The notes under the pieces are model-generated. The model was given only the letters and a program-made list of their open reading frames with translations. It made no database searches and was not told the origin of the DNA. From positions 1-34,719 of IMG/VR virus record IMGVR_UViG_3300042353_000195: a stretch of 34,719 bases of DNA; one strand, written 5' to 3'. This DNA is from a virus. Below, in pieces: positions 8,744 through 15,395 of the stretch; within the stretch, counting starts at the first letter, position 1, and each line of letters opens with the position of its first letter. Made by a program: the position numbers and the translations under genes.

Positions 8744-9292
8744 TTATTTTGGTTGTTGAATTGTATACTTAAATAACTCCAAAGCATCCAATCCGTATTT
8801 AGCAACCAACTCTTCTGGTAAATTTTTATAGGCTTTCTCAAATGGTTTTGTAAAGAATAGTGATGGTTTAATACCTCGCGCCCAAATGTTTTTAGCCGTG
8901 ATAAATCCTATCGCTTTATAGCTACCTTTAATGTATTGTCCTTTCTTATTTCTTAATCTTAAACCCTTTCTTTGTGCCCACTTCGCTATAAGGTCAGAAG
9001 GTGGTTTCTTAGTCTTAAAACTATATGGACTATTAGGTGCTTGTTGTCCTTTTAACTTTGCGTTTGGAGAAACCTGTGACGGGTCTGCACCCTTTACCCC
9101 TTTGTCTACATAAGCACCGTATTCCCCTAAATCAAAAGCAAGATAAAAAGAGTTAGGCATCACTTTTGCAACGCCTTTAATCGTATTATACAATCCCTTT
9201 CTATCGTTTTTCTTTAGCTTAGTAAGATTAGATTTCGATTGCTGAACTACATAATCCTTAAACTTATCTAACTCTTCCTGTACGTTTAACAT
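8744..9292 (-). CDS. HK97 gp10-like tail completion protein (182 aa)
   Basis: The sequence has the features of the gp10-like neck family: a basic helical N-terminus, FDLGEYGAYVDKGVKG near residues 53-68, and the C-terminal IWARGIKPSLFFTKPFEKA near 136-154. Proteins of this family sit at the head-tail joint or terminate the tail. It overlaps the 151-aa gene upstream by 7 bases, and the two probably form the tail completion pair. The isoelectric point appears high because of the many Lys residues. Assignment is from pattern recall and position. Confidence 0.65.
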   Translation of the reverse strand: MLNVQEELDKFKDYVVQQSKSNLTKLKKNDRKGLYNTIKGVAKVMPNSFYLAFDLGEYGAYVDKGVKGADPSQVSPNAKLKGQQAPNSPYSFKTKKPPSDLIAKWAQRKGLRLRNKKGQYIKGSYKAIGFITAKNIWARGIKPSLFFTKPFEKAYKNLPEELVAKYGLDALELFKYTIQQPK

Positions 9293-9741
9293 ATAGTCAT
9301 TTCATTACTCATTACTATATCAAATGTCATGGTGCAACCAGCAACATCATCTGTAAATCTATCAACAAAGAATTCAAAACTTGCCGTGTCAGATTCTATA
9401 GAGTAGGATTCACTCATTTGACCTCTTCGCATATCTTCAAACGCACGTTGACAAATCATTAATGTTTGATTGTGTATGTCATCTTCGTTATTATTACCGT
9501 AATATAAATGCGTTAAATCTTCCTTAGTATAGTCTACAATATCCATTACAATTAACGTAATGCTAAACCTAATAGTATTCGATTCAAACGCGCCGTTATC
9601 AATCATTACGTGAGCTAACGGATACATATCTTTTTTAGCGTTTGTAATCTTATCCAAGCTTCCTTTCGTAACCTGGTTTACTAACGGGTCTGTTATTAAG
9701 AAATTGTGAAATGCCTTGGTAAAATCATAGTATCCTTTCAT
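9286..9741 (-). CDS. Probable tail terminator protein (151 aa)
   Basis: The size, the N-terminal helix (YYDFTKAFHNFLITDPLVN) and the alternating strands that follow fit the tail terminator fold (gpU/gp10-neighbour class), in which a hexameric ring caps the tail tube. It is encoded directly after the tail chaperone frameshift region, overlapping it by 17 bases, and directly before the gp10-like gene. The protein is acidic, with a Cys near each end of the last strand. No motif proves the role, so this rests on length, predicted fold and neighbours. Confidence 0.5.
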   Translation of the reverse strand: MKGYYDFTKAFHNFLITDPLVNQVTKGSLDKITNAKKDMYPLAHVMIDNGAFESNTIRFSITLIVMDIVDYTKEDLTHLYYGNNNEDDIHNQTLMICQRAFEDMRRGQMSESYSIESDTASFEFFVDRFTDDVAGCTMTFDIVMSNEMTIC

Positions 9742-10000
9742 GTGCTCTTTTTATTTGTCTAGTTTCTATTTCTGACTTCTGCTTTTCAAATGTCAACATC
9801 GTTAAGCACTCAAAAAGTCCTGTTTCTGTAACTCGTTCAAACTTTGTAATGTCTCCTTTAGCGAGTTGATATATTGATTGATACCATCCCCATTGCTTTC
9901 CAAATTGAGTTGTTTCGCTAAAATCGTTTTGCTCTTCTTGGTCATCTTGTTCTCCAAATAAGACAGGGTAGCTGTCAATAGCTCGTTTCCTAAACTCCAA
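9725..10000 (-). CDS. T-type extension of the tail chaperone, read by -1 frameshift (91 aa)
   Basis: This open frame overlaps the last 199 bases of the 229-aa gene in the -1 frame and has no ATG; its first codon is TTG inside a run of nine T. The product contains FGKQWGWYQSIYQLAKGD and ECLTMLTFEKQKSE, which resemble the C-terminal chaperone domains of gpG-T type proteins. It is most simply made as a fusion of residues 1-164 of the 229-aa protein plus these 91, about 255 aa. In lambda the long form binds the tape measure and the short form coats it. Independent start at TTG is less likely. Confidence 0.75.
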   Translation of the reverse strand: MEFRKRAIDSYPVLFGEQDDQEEQNDFSETTQFGKQWGWYQSIYQLAKGDITKFERVTETGLFECLTMLTFEKQKSEIETRQIKRAHERIL

Positions 10001-10491
10001 AAAAAAACCGATGCTGGTAATACAACATCAAGCGGTGCGTATTTCATCAAATCGGCATAGTTAGCTGTCCCACTGTATTTATCTATGGTATACTTATTCC
10101 CTTTCTCACTCGTAATAGGTCGGTACATAACAGCCATTGCCTTGTGGAATGATTGTACATCGATTATGTTGGACTCTAAATCTATATACTCACCAAATGA
10201 GATATCTTCTAACTCATTAATGAATCCAAACTTTACACCTTGTATCTCGAATGTCTTCTTTAGCTCTAGTTTCTTATCGAATAATCCTTTGAAATGAGTA
10301 ACTAAGTCTATTACATCTGACAGCTTAATATTAACTACGTTCTTTAATTCTATACCACAGAATATCTCAATCATTTTCTGAGATATAAACAAGTCTGAGT
10401 TGTCCTTATTCGATGCAACTACCATGTATTTTTGGTAGTGCATCAAAGGTATTTCATTTAACGATGTTGGTATTACTAACTCTAACTTCAT
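9802..10491 (-). CDS. Tail assembly chaperone, G-type (229 aa)
   Basis: This is the zero-frame product. Residues 1-164 are a mixed helix-strand domain ending in APLDVVLPASVFF, just at the T9 slippery run. The last 65 residues, beginning WSLGNELLTATLSYLENK, are helical and replaced by the T-type extension when ribosomes shift to -1. It lies directly downstream of the terminase and the 67-aa gene, which it overlaps by 4 bases. Expected partners are the tape measure and the tail tube during tail assembly. The two-frame arrangement, not sequence family, is the main support. Confidence 0.7.
   Translation of the reverse strand: MKLELVIPTSLNEIPLMHYQKYMVVASNKDNSDLFISQKMIEIFCGIELKNVVNIKLSDVIDLVTHFKGLFDKKLELKKTFEIQGVKFGFINELEDISFGEYIDLESNIIDVQSFHKAMAVMYRPITSEKGNKYTIDKYSGTANYADLMKYAPLDVVLPASVFFWSLGNELLTATLSYLENKMTKKSKTILAKQLNLESNGDGINQYINSLKETLQSLNELQKQDFLSA
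9998..10008 (-). promoter_or_regulatory. Slippery T9 run for -1 ribosomal frameshift
   Basis: On the minus strand the zero frame reads GTT TTT TTT TGG, codons 162-165 of the 229-aa gene. A slip of one base back after the second TTT places the ribosome on TTG GAG and opens 90 more codons. Nine identical bases allow full re-pairing of both tRNAs. The following 199 bases are open in both frames, which argues against a sequencing error alone. No clear stem-loop was confirmed by eye directly downstream. Confidence 0.7.
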
Positions 10492-10691
10492 TTAATCAAT
10501 TTTCTAATAGCTTTCCAATACTCTAAGCTCCCTTGAAACTTCATTATCTCATTGTCGATAGCTTCGTACATCTCTAACTTCCATCCATCTCCATGTTCAG
10601 CTTTAAACTTCTCGATTAAGTCTAAGGTTACATCCTTAATAATTTGTTTCTTGTTTGGTACTTGAAACGTTACTTCTTTAACTTCACTCAT
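10488..10691 (-). CDS. Small protein between terminase and tail chaperone (67 aa)
   Basis: The product starts MSEVKEVTFQVPNKKQIIKDV and is a charged, mostly helical protein with no Cys and no membrane segment. It is encoded 12 bases after the large terminase gene and overlaps the chaperone start by 4 bases (ATGA). The position would suit a small tail or packaging accessory. I recognise no family. The tight spacing on both sides makes it very probably real. Confidence 0.6.
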   Translation of the reverse strand: MSEVKEVTFQVPNKKQIIKDVTLDLIEKFKAEHGDGWKLEMYEAIDNEIMKFQGSLEYWKAIRKLIK

Positions 10692-10703
10692 CTTATTTTG
10701 TAT

Positions 10704-11909
10704 TTAGTAAATTGAATATTTTCCTTTGTTTGGATTAGCTAACTGGTAACTAATCGCATATCTCATTGCATCTAAGCAGTGATTCCATTTATCTATTGGT
10801 GTCTCGCTCTTCTTTTCAAGCCAGCAATAGTTGTTTAATTCCTTTATCAAATTTACGGAATTTTCTTCAATAATCAAGTCATAATCTTGAATTAAACTTA
10901 TCCCATATTTGACTGAATCTGCTCCTTTAATTGTCGCTACTATATTTAATCCTCTTGCCTTAAGTTCTGCTATCAATCTAGGCTCTGAATTATCCCCTAC
11001 GATTAAATCTCTTCCTGCAAATTGTTGGTTTAGTTGTGCAAGTTCCGATGTTGTTAAACCTTGCTTATGTATGTGTTCTTTTATATATATTCGTTTGTTA
11101 GTTCTATCAATCGACGTTTCAATTAATGTACTTGGATCATTACTGAATCCATAATCTTGACCGAATACACTACCATTATCTTTATTGAACTCCCCTATCC
11201 TCCAATTGGTAAAAATAACTCCTTCTGCTTTTTCTAACCATCCACCTAATATCGTGTGCTTATACTTATCCGGTCTACGTTCTTTTATAGTTTGTATTTG
11301 ATTTAAAAACGATTCAGATAAATTGTTATAATTATCTAAGTATGTCGTATGAATATATGTAGTATCTCCTTTGATTGTATTACTTCCTGCTTCAATACCT
11401 TTTGCTTCAAAGAATTTCTTGTAAATAAAATGCTCTTTCGTGCTTGGATTAAGTATAAGTATTACCCTATTCTGTTTGTCTTTAGATCGTATTGAATAAT
11501 CTATCTTATCGAATGTATCTTCATCTGTTAACTCCTCTGCTTCATCTAGTATCCATGTTGTTACCCCAGCCAAAGATTTAAGGTTTGCTGTTTGAGTTCC
11601 TGAGCTTGTTTTGATACCCTTAAATAATATCTTACTTCCTGTCCTTAGGTTTATAATCTCATCCTTTGTTATATGAAAATCTGAATGCTTATCTAGTACA
11701 TCAATCTTATCAATAAATTCAGGAATAATAGAAACGTGAGCAGAAGTAAGTGTATATCTCGTAAATAGAATGGTATGCCCACTTTCATATGTAAGTAGTA
11801 GAAGTAGCAAGTTAATGCTGTAAGACTTCCCACTACCACGACCACCAGTAATAATAAAATATCTGCTATCACTTCCGAACGTTTTATATTTAGGATTCAG
11901 TGTTACCAA
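10704..11909 (-). CDS. terL: Terminase large subunit (401 aa)
   Basis: This is the packaging motor. Walker A is GGRGSGKS at residues 22-29, Walker B is TWILDEAEE at about 118-126, and a coupling-like segment LNPSTKEH lies at 153-160. The C-terminal RNase H-like nuclease shows candidate metal ligands Asp252 (QDYGF), Asp306 (VGDNSE) and Asp380 (HCLDAMRY). The length is normal for Bacteroidota phages with short TerL proteins. It overlaps the small subunit gene by 20 bases. Whether packaging is headful or cos-type cannot be told from this gene by eye; a permuted genome would suit headful. Confidence 0.93.
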   Translation of the reverse strand: MVTLNPKYKTFGSDSRYFIITGGRGSGKSYSINLLLLLLTYESGHTILFTRYTLTSAHVSIIPEFIDKIDVLDKHSDFHITKDEIINLRTGSKILFKGIKTSSGTQTANLKSLAGVTTWILDEAEELTDEDTFDKIDYSIRSKDKQNRVILILNPSTKEHFIYKKFFEAKGIEAGSNTIKGDTTYIHTTYLDNYNNLSESFLNQIQTIKERRPDKYKHTILGGWLEKAEGVIFTNWRIGEFNKDNGSVFGQDYGFSNDPSTLIETSIDRTNKRIYIKEHIHKQGLTTSELAQLNQQFAGRDLIVGDNSEPRLIAELKARGLNIVATIKGADSVKYGISLIQDYDLIIEENSVNLIKELNNYCWLEKKSETPIDKWNHCLDAMRYAISYQLANPNKGKYSIY

Positions 11910-12168
11910 AGTTTATCAAATCTTTTAGTGTTGTTGTATTGATTGTAACATCTGACTCTACTCGTTCTTTAGGTTTGCCACAACCATATTCGATTAGTAT
12001 CTTAGCACTAGCAATCCTATCAACAGGACGTTTAGTCTCATCAATCATTATTTCTGCTATTACTCTGAAAGCATCTTCTACATGTGGAGCAGCTAGGTTA
12101 AATCCTTTAATCTCTGTTGCTAAAGATTTACGACCAGCTCCCTCTCTTTTACCGCCTGTACCTGCCAT
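11890..12168 (-). CDS. terS: Terminase small subunit (92 aa)
   Basis: The N-terminus GGKREGAGRKSLATEIKGF is the basic start typical of this small-subunit type. The rest is helical (HVEDAFRVIAEIMIDETKRPVDRIASAKILIEYG is split over two helices near 29-62), ending in KPKERVESDVTINTTTL. Such proteins recognise the packaging start site and stimulate the large subunit. The gene overlaps terL by 20 bases and is the first of the packaging-tail operon. The 81-base gap upstream, with an inverted repeat, may be where the site lies, which is inference. Confidence 0.85.
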   Translation of the reverse strand: MAGTGGKREGAGRKSLATEIKGFNLAAPHVEDAFRVIAEIMIDETKRPVDRIASAKILIEYGCGKPKERVESDVTINTTTLKDLINFGNTES

Positions 12169-12188
12169 TGATTTCTATTGATTATTCA

Positions 12189-12223
12189 ATTCAGGCAAAC
12201 TACAAAAAAGAAGCTACCTGAAT
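12189..12223. repeat. Inverted repeat in the gap before terS
   Basis: ATTCAGG at 12189-12195 is matched by CCTGAAT at 12217-12223, with 21 bases between that include a run of six A. The spacing is too long and the sequence lacks a tail of T on either strand, so it is a poor terminator. Because packaging sites often lie near or within terS, it is a possible terminase or regulator binding site. The match is only 7 bases and could be chance. Confidence 0.3.
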
Positions 12224-12249
12224 GTATTACTTGTATTATGTCTTGTTGA

Positions 12250-12450
12250 TTAGTCATTACGATGTGCTTTAACTGCTACTTTATCATTATCATATATTTT
12301 ATCATGTTCTAATTTGTAGCCTTTATATTTAAAGTTCATTTCTTTTGCTTCTTCTTCAAACTCAATACCATACTTTATCCATTCTACAGTATCGTTTTCA
12401 TTGATATCTTCAAACATAGAATCTAAGCAATCAATTATTGTACGTTTCAT
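12250..12450 (-). CDS. Small acidic protein (66 aa)
   Basis: The product starts MKRTIIDCLDSMFEDINEND and is acidic with alternating charges and many Tyr and Lys in its second half. It has no signal, membrane segment or zinc motif beyond a single Cys. The start overlaps the end of the 120-aa gene by 20 bases. An 81-base gap then separates it from terS, so it closes the group headed by the sigma-like gene. I recognise no family. Confidence 0.55.
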   Translation of the reverse strand: MKRTIIDCLDSMFEDINENDTVEWIKYGIEFEEEAKEMNFKYKGYKLEHDKIYDNDKVAVKAHRND

Positions 12451-12793
12451 AAATTTTCTTTAAATCTTGGTATTGATCTCTTAAACAAGATGCACAAGAA
12501 GTATATTCTATTCTCCCTGTTTGGAATACTCTGTTATGTGTTCTTTGCATCAACATAGAATCTACTAAGGAGGTCTCTGCTTTCTTTAAACCTCCTTCAC
12601 TAAGCCAAAGATATTCATCTTCATTAAGACAAAGTGGTTTCTTTCTATATGACCAAAGCTCGTTAAGTTTTGCTTTACGTTCATCGCATTTGCAATCCTC
12701 TCCTAATATAAACTTTGCTACCTTATCAATTCCTGTTGCCTGGAGTACATTCTCTATTGTATCTCCTAGTCCTGTTGCTTTTCTCTTAGCCAT
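12431..12793 (-). CDS. Conserved phage protein with four Cys (120 aa)
   Basis: The N-terminus GLGDTIENVLQATGIDKVAKF followed by EDCKCDERK is a pattern I recall from small proteins near terminase genes in flavobacterial phages. Cys34, Cys36, Cys100 and Cys103 could form one zinc site (CxC and CxxC). The family has no function that I can state. It overlaps the sigma-like gene by 28 bases and the 66-aa gene by 20, so the three are one unit. A role in DNA binding or transcription beside the sigma-like factor is a guess. Confidence 0.6.
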   Translation of the reverse strand: MAKRKATGLGDTIENVLQATGIDKVAKFILGEDCKCDERKAKLNELWSYRKKPLCLNEDEYLWLSEGGLKKAETSLVDSMLMQRTHNRVFQTGRIEYTSCASCLRDQYQDLKKIYETYNN

Positions 12794-13290
12794 TCGTAAT
12801 CTTCGTTTAAGTAATCTTCATAGTCTTCACTAAGTAAACTCCTTAAATGCTTTTTTGTTCTATTCGTTGTGTAGAATATACAAGAAAGTGATATGCCTGT
12901 CTCTTTTGATAGCTCTCTCATCGACTTTCCACTTGTAACATATAGTTCAAATAGCATTTTATCAAACCAATCGACATTATTAAGTTCGTCTTTAACGCGT
13001 TTATTTAACTCTCCGTATGCAATTATACCTTCAGTCTCGCAAATAGCTTCAGAAACGGTCTTATCTAGTTCAAACGTGATTGGTTCTTTCTTCAAGAAGT
13101 CAAAGTAAATATTGCGCAAAGTAATCCATACAAATGATGTCGTTATCTTTTGGTCTGGCTTGATATATTTATCTAGTCTGAGATACATTTCCTGCACCAC
13201 ATCCTCTGCTTCAGTCTTACAGCCAAAAGACCGGGTAATATTTACCCAGTCCGTGTGTCGCTTTGCTATCTCTGCTATTTGAGGATTCAT
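12766..13290 (-). CDS. Sigma-70-like transcription factor (174 aa)
   Basis: Residues 15-70 look like sigma region 2, with AEDVVQEMYLRLDKY at 28-42. Residues 108-153 look like region 4, with the helix-turn-helix SMRELSKETGISLSCI and the basic NRTKKHLRSLL end. The start chosen is the ATG at 13288-13290, which overlaps the stop of the OB-fold gene as TAATG; an in-frame TTG seven codons upstream is less likely. It is encoded just before terminase and tail genes, so it probably redirects host RNA polymerase to late genes. Region 2 is degenerate, so an ArpU-like late activator is an alternative. Confidence 0.7.
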   Translation of the reverse strand: MNPQIAEIAKRHTDWVNITRSFGCKTEAEDVVQEMYLRLDKYIKPDQKITTSFVWITLRNIYFDFLKKEPITFELDKTVSEAICETEGIIAYGELNKRVKDELNNVDWFDKMLFELYVTSGKSMRELSKETGISLSCIFYTTNRTKKHLRSLLSEDYEDYLNEDYEWLREKQQD

Positions 13291-13556
13291 TATGCTTTGT
13301 TTATTTTCCAAGCAGAAATGTTATTGAACTTCCTACCATCTGCTGTAGTGAATACTCTTGAGTTGAATTCTACATTAACGATATCATCTAGTAAATTGAA
13401 CTTAAAAAAGTTCTCTACTTTTGTATCTCCGTATATATCAAATAGCAATGTGTTTGGGTATTCACCTTGTAATTCTGTGACTTCGAATGTCACTCTGTTT
13501 TCTTTCCCTGAATTCTGAACTTCACCAATCCAAGTAATCTTTCCGTTGTATATCAT
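13290..13556 (-). CDS. DUF3127-like OB-fold protein (88 aa)
   Basis: The layout, GKITWIGEVQNSGKENRVTFEVTE split by turns, then EYPNTLLFDIYGD and a C-terminal strand ending FNNISAWKI, fits the DUF3127 family. Those proteins have an OB-like fold related to single-strand DNA-binding proteins and are widespread in Bacteroidota and their phages. A role in binding single-stranded DNA during replication is inferred. The stop overlaps the ATG of the sigma-like gene (TAATG), and the leader is AT-rich. Confidence 0.6.
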   Translation of the reverse strand: MIYNGKITWIGEVQNSGKENRVTFEVTELQGEYPNTLLFDIYGDTKVENFFKFNLLDDIVNVEFNSRVFTTADGRKFNNISAWKINKA

Positions 13557-13587
13557 ATTTAATTTTTTAATTGCTTAAAGATAAGTA

Positions 13588-13923
13588 TTATTTATTTAAC
13601 TGCAACTTAATTTCTTTTAATTTTTCAATATAAAGTGTCGCGTCAAAAAGCTCCTCCTGGAGATGCTGTAAGAAGTCATCGGTGTTATTGTCTTCTAATG
13701 TTGTTCCGTACTTCGCTATCCCTACTTCTGACCTGGTTTTGTATGCTTCGATTACCTTTGCTACGATAGCATCCTTTGGTGTGAAGTAGTCTTTACTAAG
13801 TTGATATAAATCATCTCGCATTACAGCATTCTCATGTTTTAAATTACGTATCTGCTCAAACAATTGACTTGTTAAAAGCTGTTCCATTGTTAACTGATAC
13901 TTTAATTCTTCTTTCTTTGTCAT
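13588..13923 (-). CDS. Helical protein with MazG-like motif (111 aa)
   Basis: Residues 1-45 form a helix rich in Glu, Leu and Gln, possibly a coiled coil. Residues 65-105 (RSEVGIAKYGTTLED, then FLQHLQEELFDATLYIEKLK) carry an ExxxD pattern of the type seen in all-alpha NTP pyrophosphatase relatives in phages. A full MazG metal site is not visible, so activity is uncertain. It overlaps the RlpA-like gene upstream by 4 bases (ATGA). It could be a nucleotide-pool house-cleaning enzyme or only a structural relative. Confidence 0.5.
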   Translation of the reverse strand: MTKKEELKYQLTMEQLLTSQLFEQIRNLKHENAVMRDDLYQLSKDYFTPKDAIVAKVIEAYKTRSEVGIAKYGTTLEDNNTDDFLQHLQEELFDATLYIEKLKEIKLQLNK

Positions 13924-14234
13924 ATCTTCTTAATTTTAATATTTATTATTCCTTTCTCTAATTCTGCTATCCGTTCAAATGCTTTCTTAGATAGGTCTAG
14001 TGTTACTTTGCTGAATGATCCTGTATCGGTAACTTTAACTATCACACTCTTTCCGTTATCTAAGTTAGTTACTTTTAGTTTAGTTCCAAGTTTATGTGTA
14101 TTCGATGCACAAGTTAATCTATTCTCGTTATAAACTTCACCGCTCTTTGTAACCTTACCATGAAACGATGAGTTATAATACGATGCTTTGAAACTTGTCA
14201 AACAAAAATAACACATGATTAATATTAGTTTCAT
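13920..14234 (-). CDS. RlpA-like double-psi beta-barrel protein with signal peptide (104 aa)
   Basis: Residues 1-17 (MKLILIMCYFCLTSFKA) are a signal peptide. The mature part matches the RlpA double-psi barrel: ASYYNSSFHGKVTKSGEVYN (17-36), TKLKVTNLDNGKSVIVKVTDTGSF (51-74, two strands) with Asp70, and LDLSKKAF (79-86). RlpA proteins bind or cleave denuded glycan strands of peptidoglycan in the periplasm. The gene is far from the lysis genes and sits among early genes, so a role soon after infection is possible. Whether it cleaves glycan cannot be told; a wall-binding role is the alternative. Confidence 0.75.
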   Translation of the reverse strand: MKLILIMCYFCLTSFKASYYNSSFHGKVTKSGEVYNENRLTCASNTHKLGTKLKVTNLDNGKSVIVKVTDTGSFSKVTLDLSKKAFERIAELEKGIINIKIKKI

Positions 14235-14479
14235 TTTATTCTTATTTTATCAATTACTTTACGAATGTTCTTAGTTATATAAATATACTGATTGGACTCT
14301 TGCACGTTTATCTCACTTGTTAATGGCTCAACATTTGATTCGAGATACTGGATAAAATCGTGAATCCTATCGTAGTTATTCTCTCTGAAGATATTTCCAT
14401 CTTCCATATCTTCTAACTTCTCCAAAGCTACTTGCATTAATAAAAGCACCTGGAATGTATTATTTATTTGCTTATTCAT
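14231..14479 (-). CDS. Small helical protein (82 aa)
   Basis: The product starts MNKQINNTFQVLLLMQVALEKLED and is predicted helical, acidic in the middle and basic at the end (YITKNIRKVIDKIRIK). It overlaps the RlpA-like gene by 4 bases and the 57-aa ORF upstream by 8. No family is recognised. It is a typical short early phage gene; overlaps on both sides support it being translated. Confidence 0.5.
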   Translation of the reverse strand: MNKQINNTFQVLLLMQVALEKLEDMEDGNIFRENNYDRIHDFIQYLESNVEPLTSEINVQESNQYIYITKNIRKVIDKIRIK

Positions 14480-14645
14480 GTGTTATATATTTTATGTCAT
14501 CCCTATTAAATACTATTTTAACTCCATTTTTTTGTACTACTCTTGACCATTGTCTATTAAGTATGTCCTCTGAAATATTCTCAAATATAGTATCAGTTTC
14601 AAATATAATTATATCTCCACATCTCATTTTTACTTCAATTATCAT
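14472..14645 (-). CDS. Small ORF (57 aa)
   Basis: An ATG at 14643-14645 overlaps the stop codon of the 50-aa ORF (ATGA) and opens 57 codons ending in the start of the 82-aa gene. The product begins MIIEVKMRCGDIIIFETDT, alternating hydrophobic and charged residues as in a small beta protein, with a single Cys. It fills the gap between 14480 and 14645 completely. No family is recognised. Confidence 0.55.
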   Translation of the reverse strand: MIIEVKMRCGDIIIFETDTIFENISEDILNRQWSRVVQKNGVKIVFNRDDIKYITHE

Positions 14646-14794
14646 ATCTTCTTAAAATTAGTTTTAAAACATTCTACACTCATAACGATGTCCAATCCTT
14701 TCAAAGGCTTTACTCGGATGAAACCATTGCCACGAAGTATTAACGTGACAATGGTGTTATCTCTCTTATCTAAGTAGCGAACTGATTCTATCAT
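14642..14794 (-). CDS. Small ORF (50 aa)
   Basis: An ATG at 14792-14794 lies 29 bases inside the end of the exonuclease gene and opens 50 codons that end in a TGA overlapping the next ATG. The product starts MIESVRYLDKRDNTIVTLIL and is basic (LRGNGFIRVKPLKG), like a small RNA- or DNA-binding strand protein. It fills the remaining gap before the exonuclease. Coupled starts on both sides support it; no family is recognised. Confidence 0.5.
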   Translation of the reverse strand: MIESVRYLDKRDNTIVTLILRGNGFIRVKPLKGLDIVMSVECFKTNFKKI

Positions 14795-15395
14795 CGTATT
14801 GCTTTAAGAATGTTCTTGCGTTCGTTACCTTATCTTGCATTGCTAAAATCATTGATTCATCATATTCTAAGTCAAACGCAAAGAATCGTTGCTCAATAGG
14901 AAGGTGTGAGTATGTAACCTCGTTACCATAGTTTACAAAATCAGGTGTATCTAATAAAACGTAAACCAACTTTGCTTTCTTTAATCCTAACAAATGCATG
15001 TACACTTGTAATTGTGCTTCATAGTCTTTATTGATTGGAGATGTTACAGCATCTAAGAAAGTTTCTACAGACCAGCTACATTTAGTGTCTATTACTAAGT
15101 CAGATGTATAACAGTCAGGTGTACCTTGAAAGTGTTCATCGTTAAAGTGTACTAAGTTCTTTTCTAAGATCCCTAATCCTAATCGTTCAGCACAAATATC
15201 TATTGCTTCCGCTTCACAATGGATTCCCTTCTCCAGGTACTTTGAATGTATTTCTTCACGTACACCATACTTTTGTTCAGCATAGTTCTTCTTAAGGTAG
15301 CTAATTAAACTTGTACCTAACTTTAAATCATCTTTACCATTGGTTAATAATAAACCTGCTTGACTAGCCCTGTGGCGAAATATTTTATTTTCCAT
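14766..15395 (-). CDS. RecB/YqaJ-type exonuclease (209 aa)
   Basis: A PD-(D/E)XK nuclease core is visible: Glu61 (GIHCEAEAI), Asp94 (GTPD), Asp103 and Lys105 (VIDTKCS), and the Q-x-x-x-Y-type helix EAQLQVYMHLL (126-136). Such phage exonucleases degrade one strand of linear DNA so that an annealing protein can pair ends. I chose the ATG at 15393-15395, which overlaps the end of the upstream gene, instead of a GTG nine codons earlier. The upstream gene encodes its probable ssDNA-binding partner, and together they would form a phage recombination pair. Confidence 0.8.
   Translation of the reverse strand: MENKIFRHRASQAGLLLTNGKDDLKLGTSLISYLKKNYAEQKYGVREEIHSKYLEKGIHCEAEAIDICAERLGLGILEKNLVHFNDEHFQGTPDCYTSDLVIDTKCSWSVETFLDAVTSPINKDYEAQLQVYMHLLGLKKAKLVYVLLDTPDFVNYGNEVTYSHLPIEQRFFAFDLEYDESMILAMQDKVTNARTFLKQYDDRISSLLR

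Noticed and set aside
9725-10000. Independent 91-aa gene starting at TTG
   Set aside because: The only start is a TTG inside the T9 run, with no leader of its own. The -1 frameshift explains both frames and matches the known gpG/gpGT arrangement.
12169-12249. Cos site before terS
   Set aside because: Only a 7-bp inverted repeat is present, and nothing in the sequence shows cohesive ends. It is listed as a weak repeat only.
12766-13311. TTG start at 13311 for the sigma-like gene
   Set aside because: The ATG at 13288-13290 overlaps the stop of the preceding gene as TAATG, which is the normal coupling in this genome.
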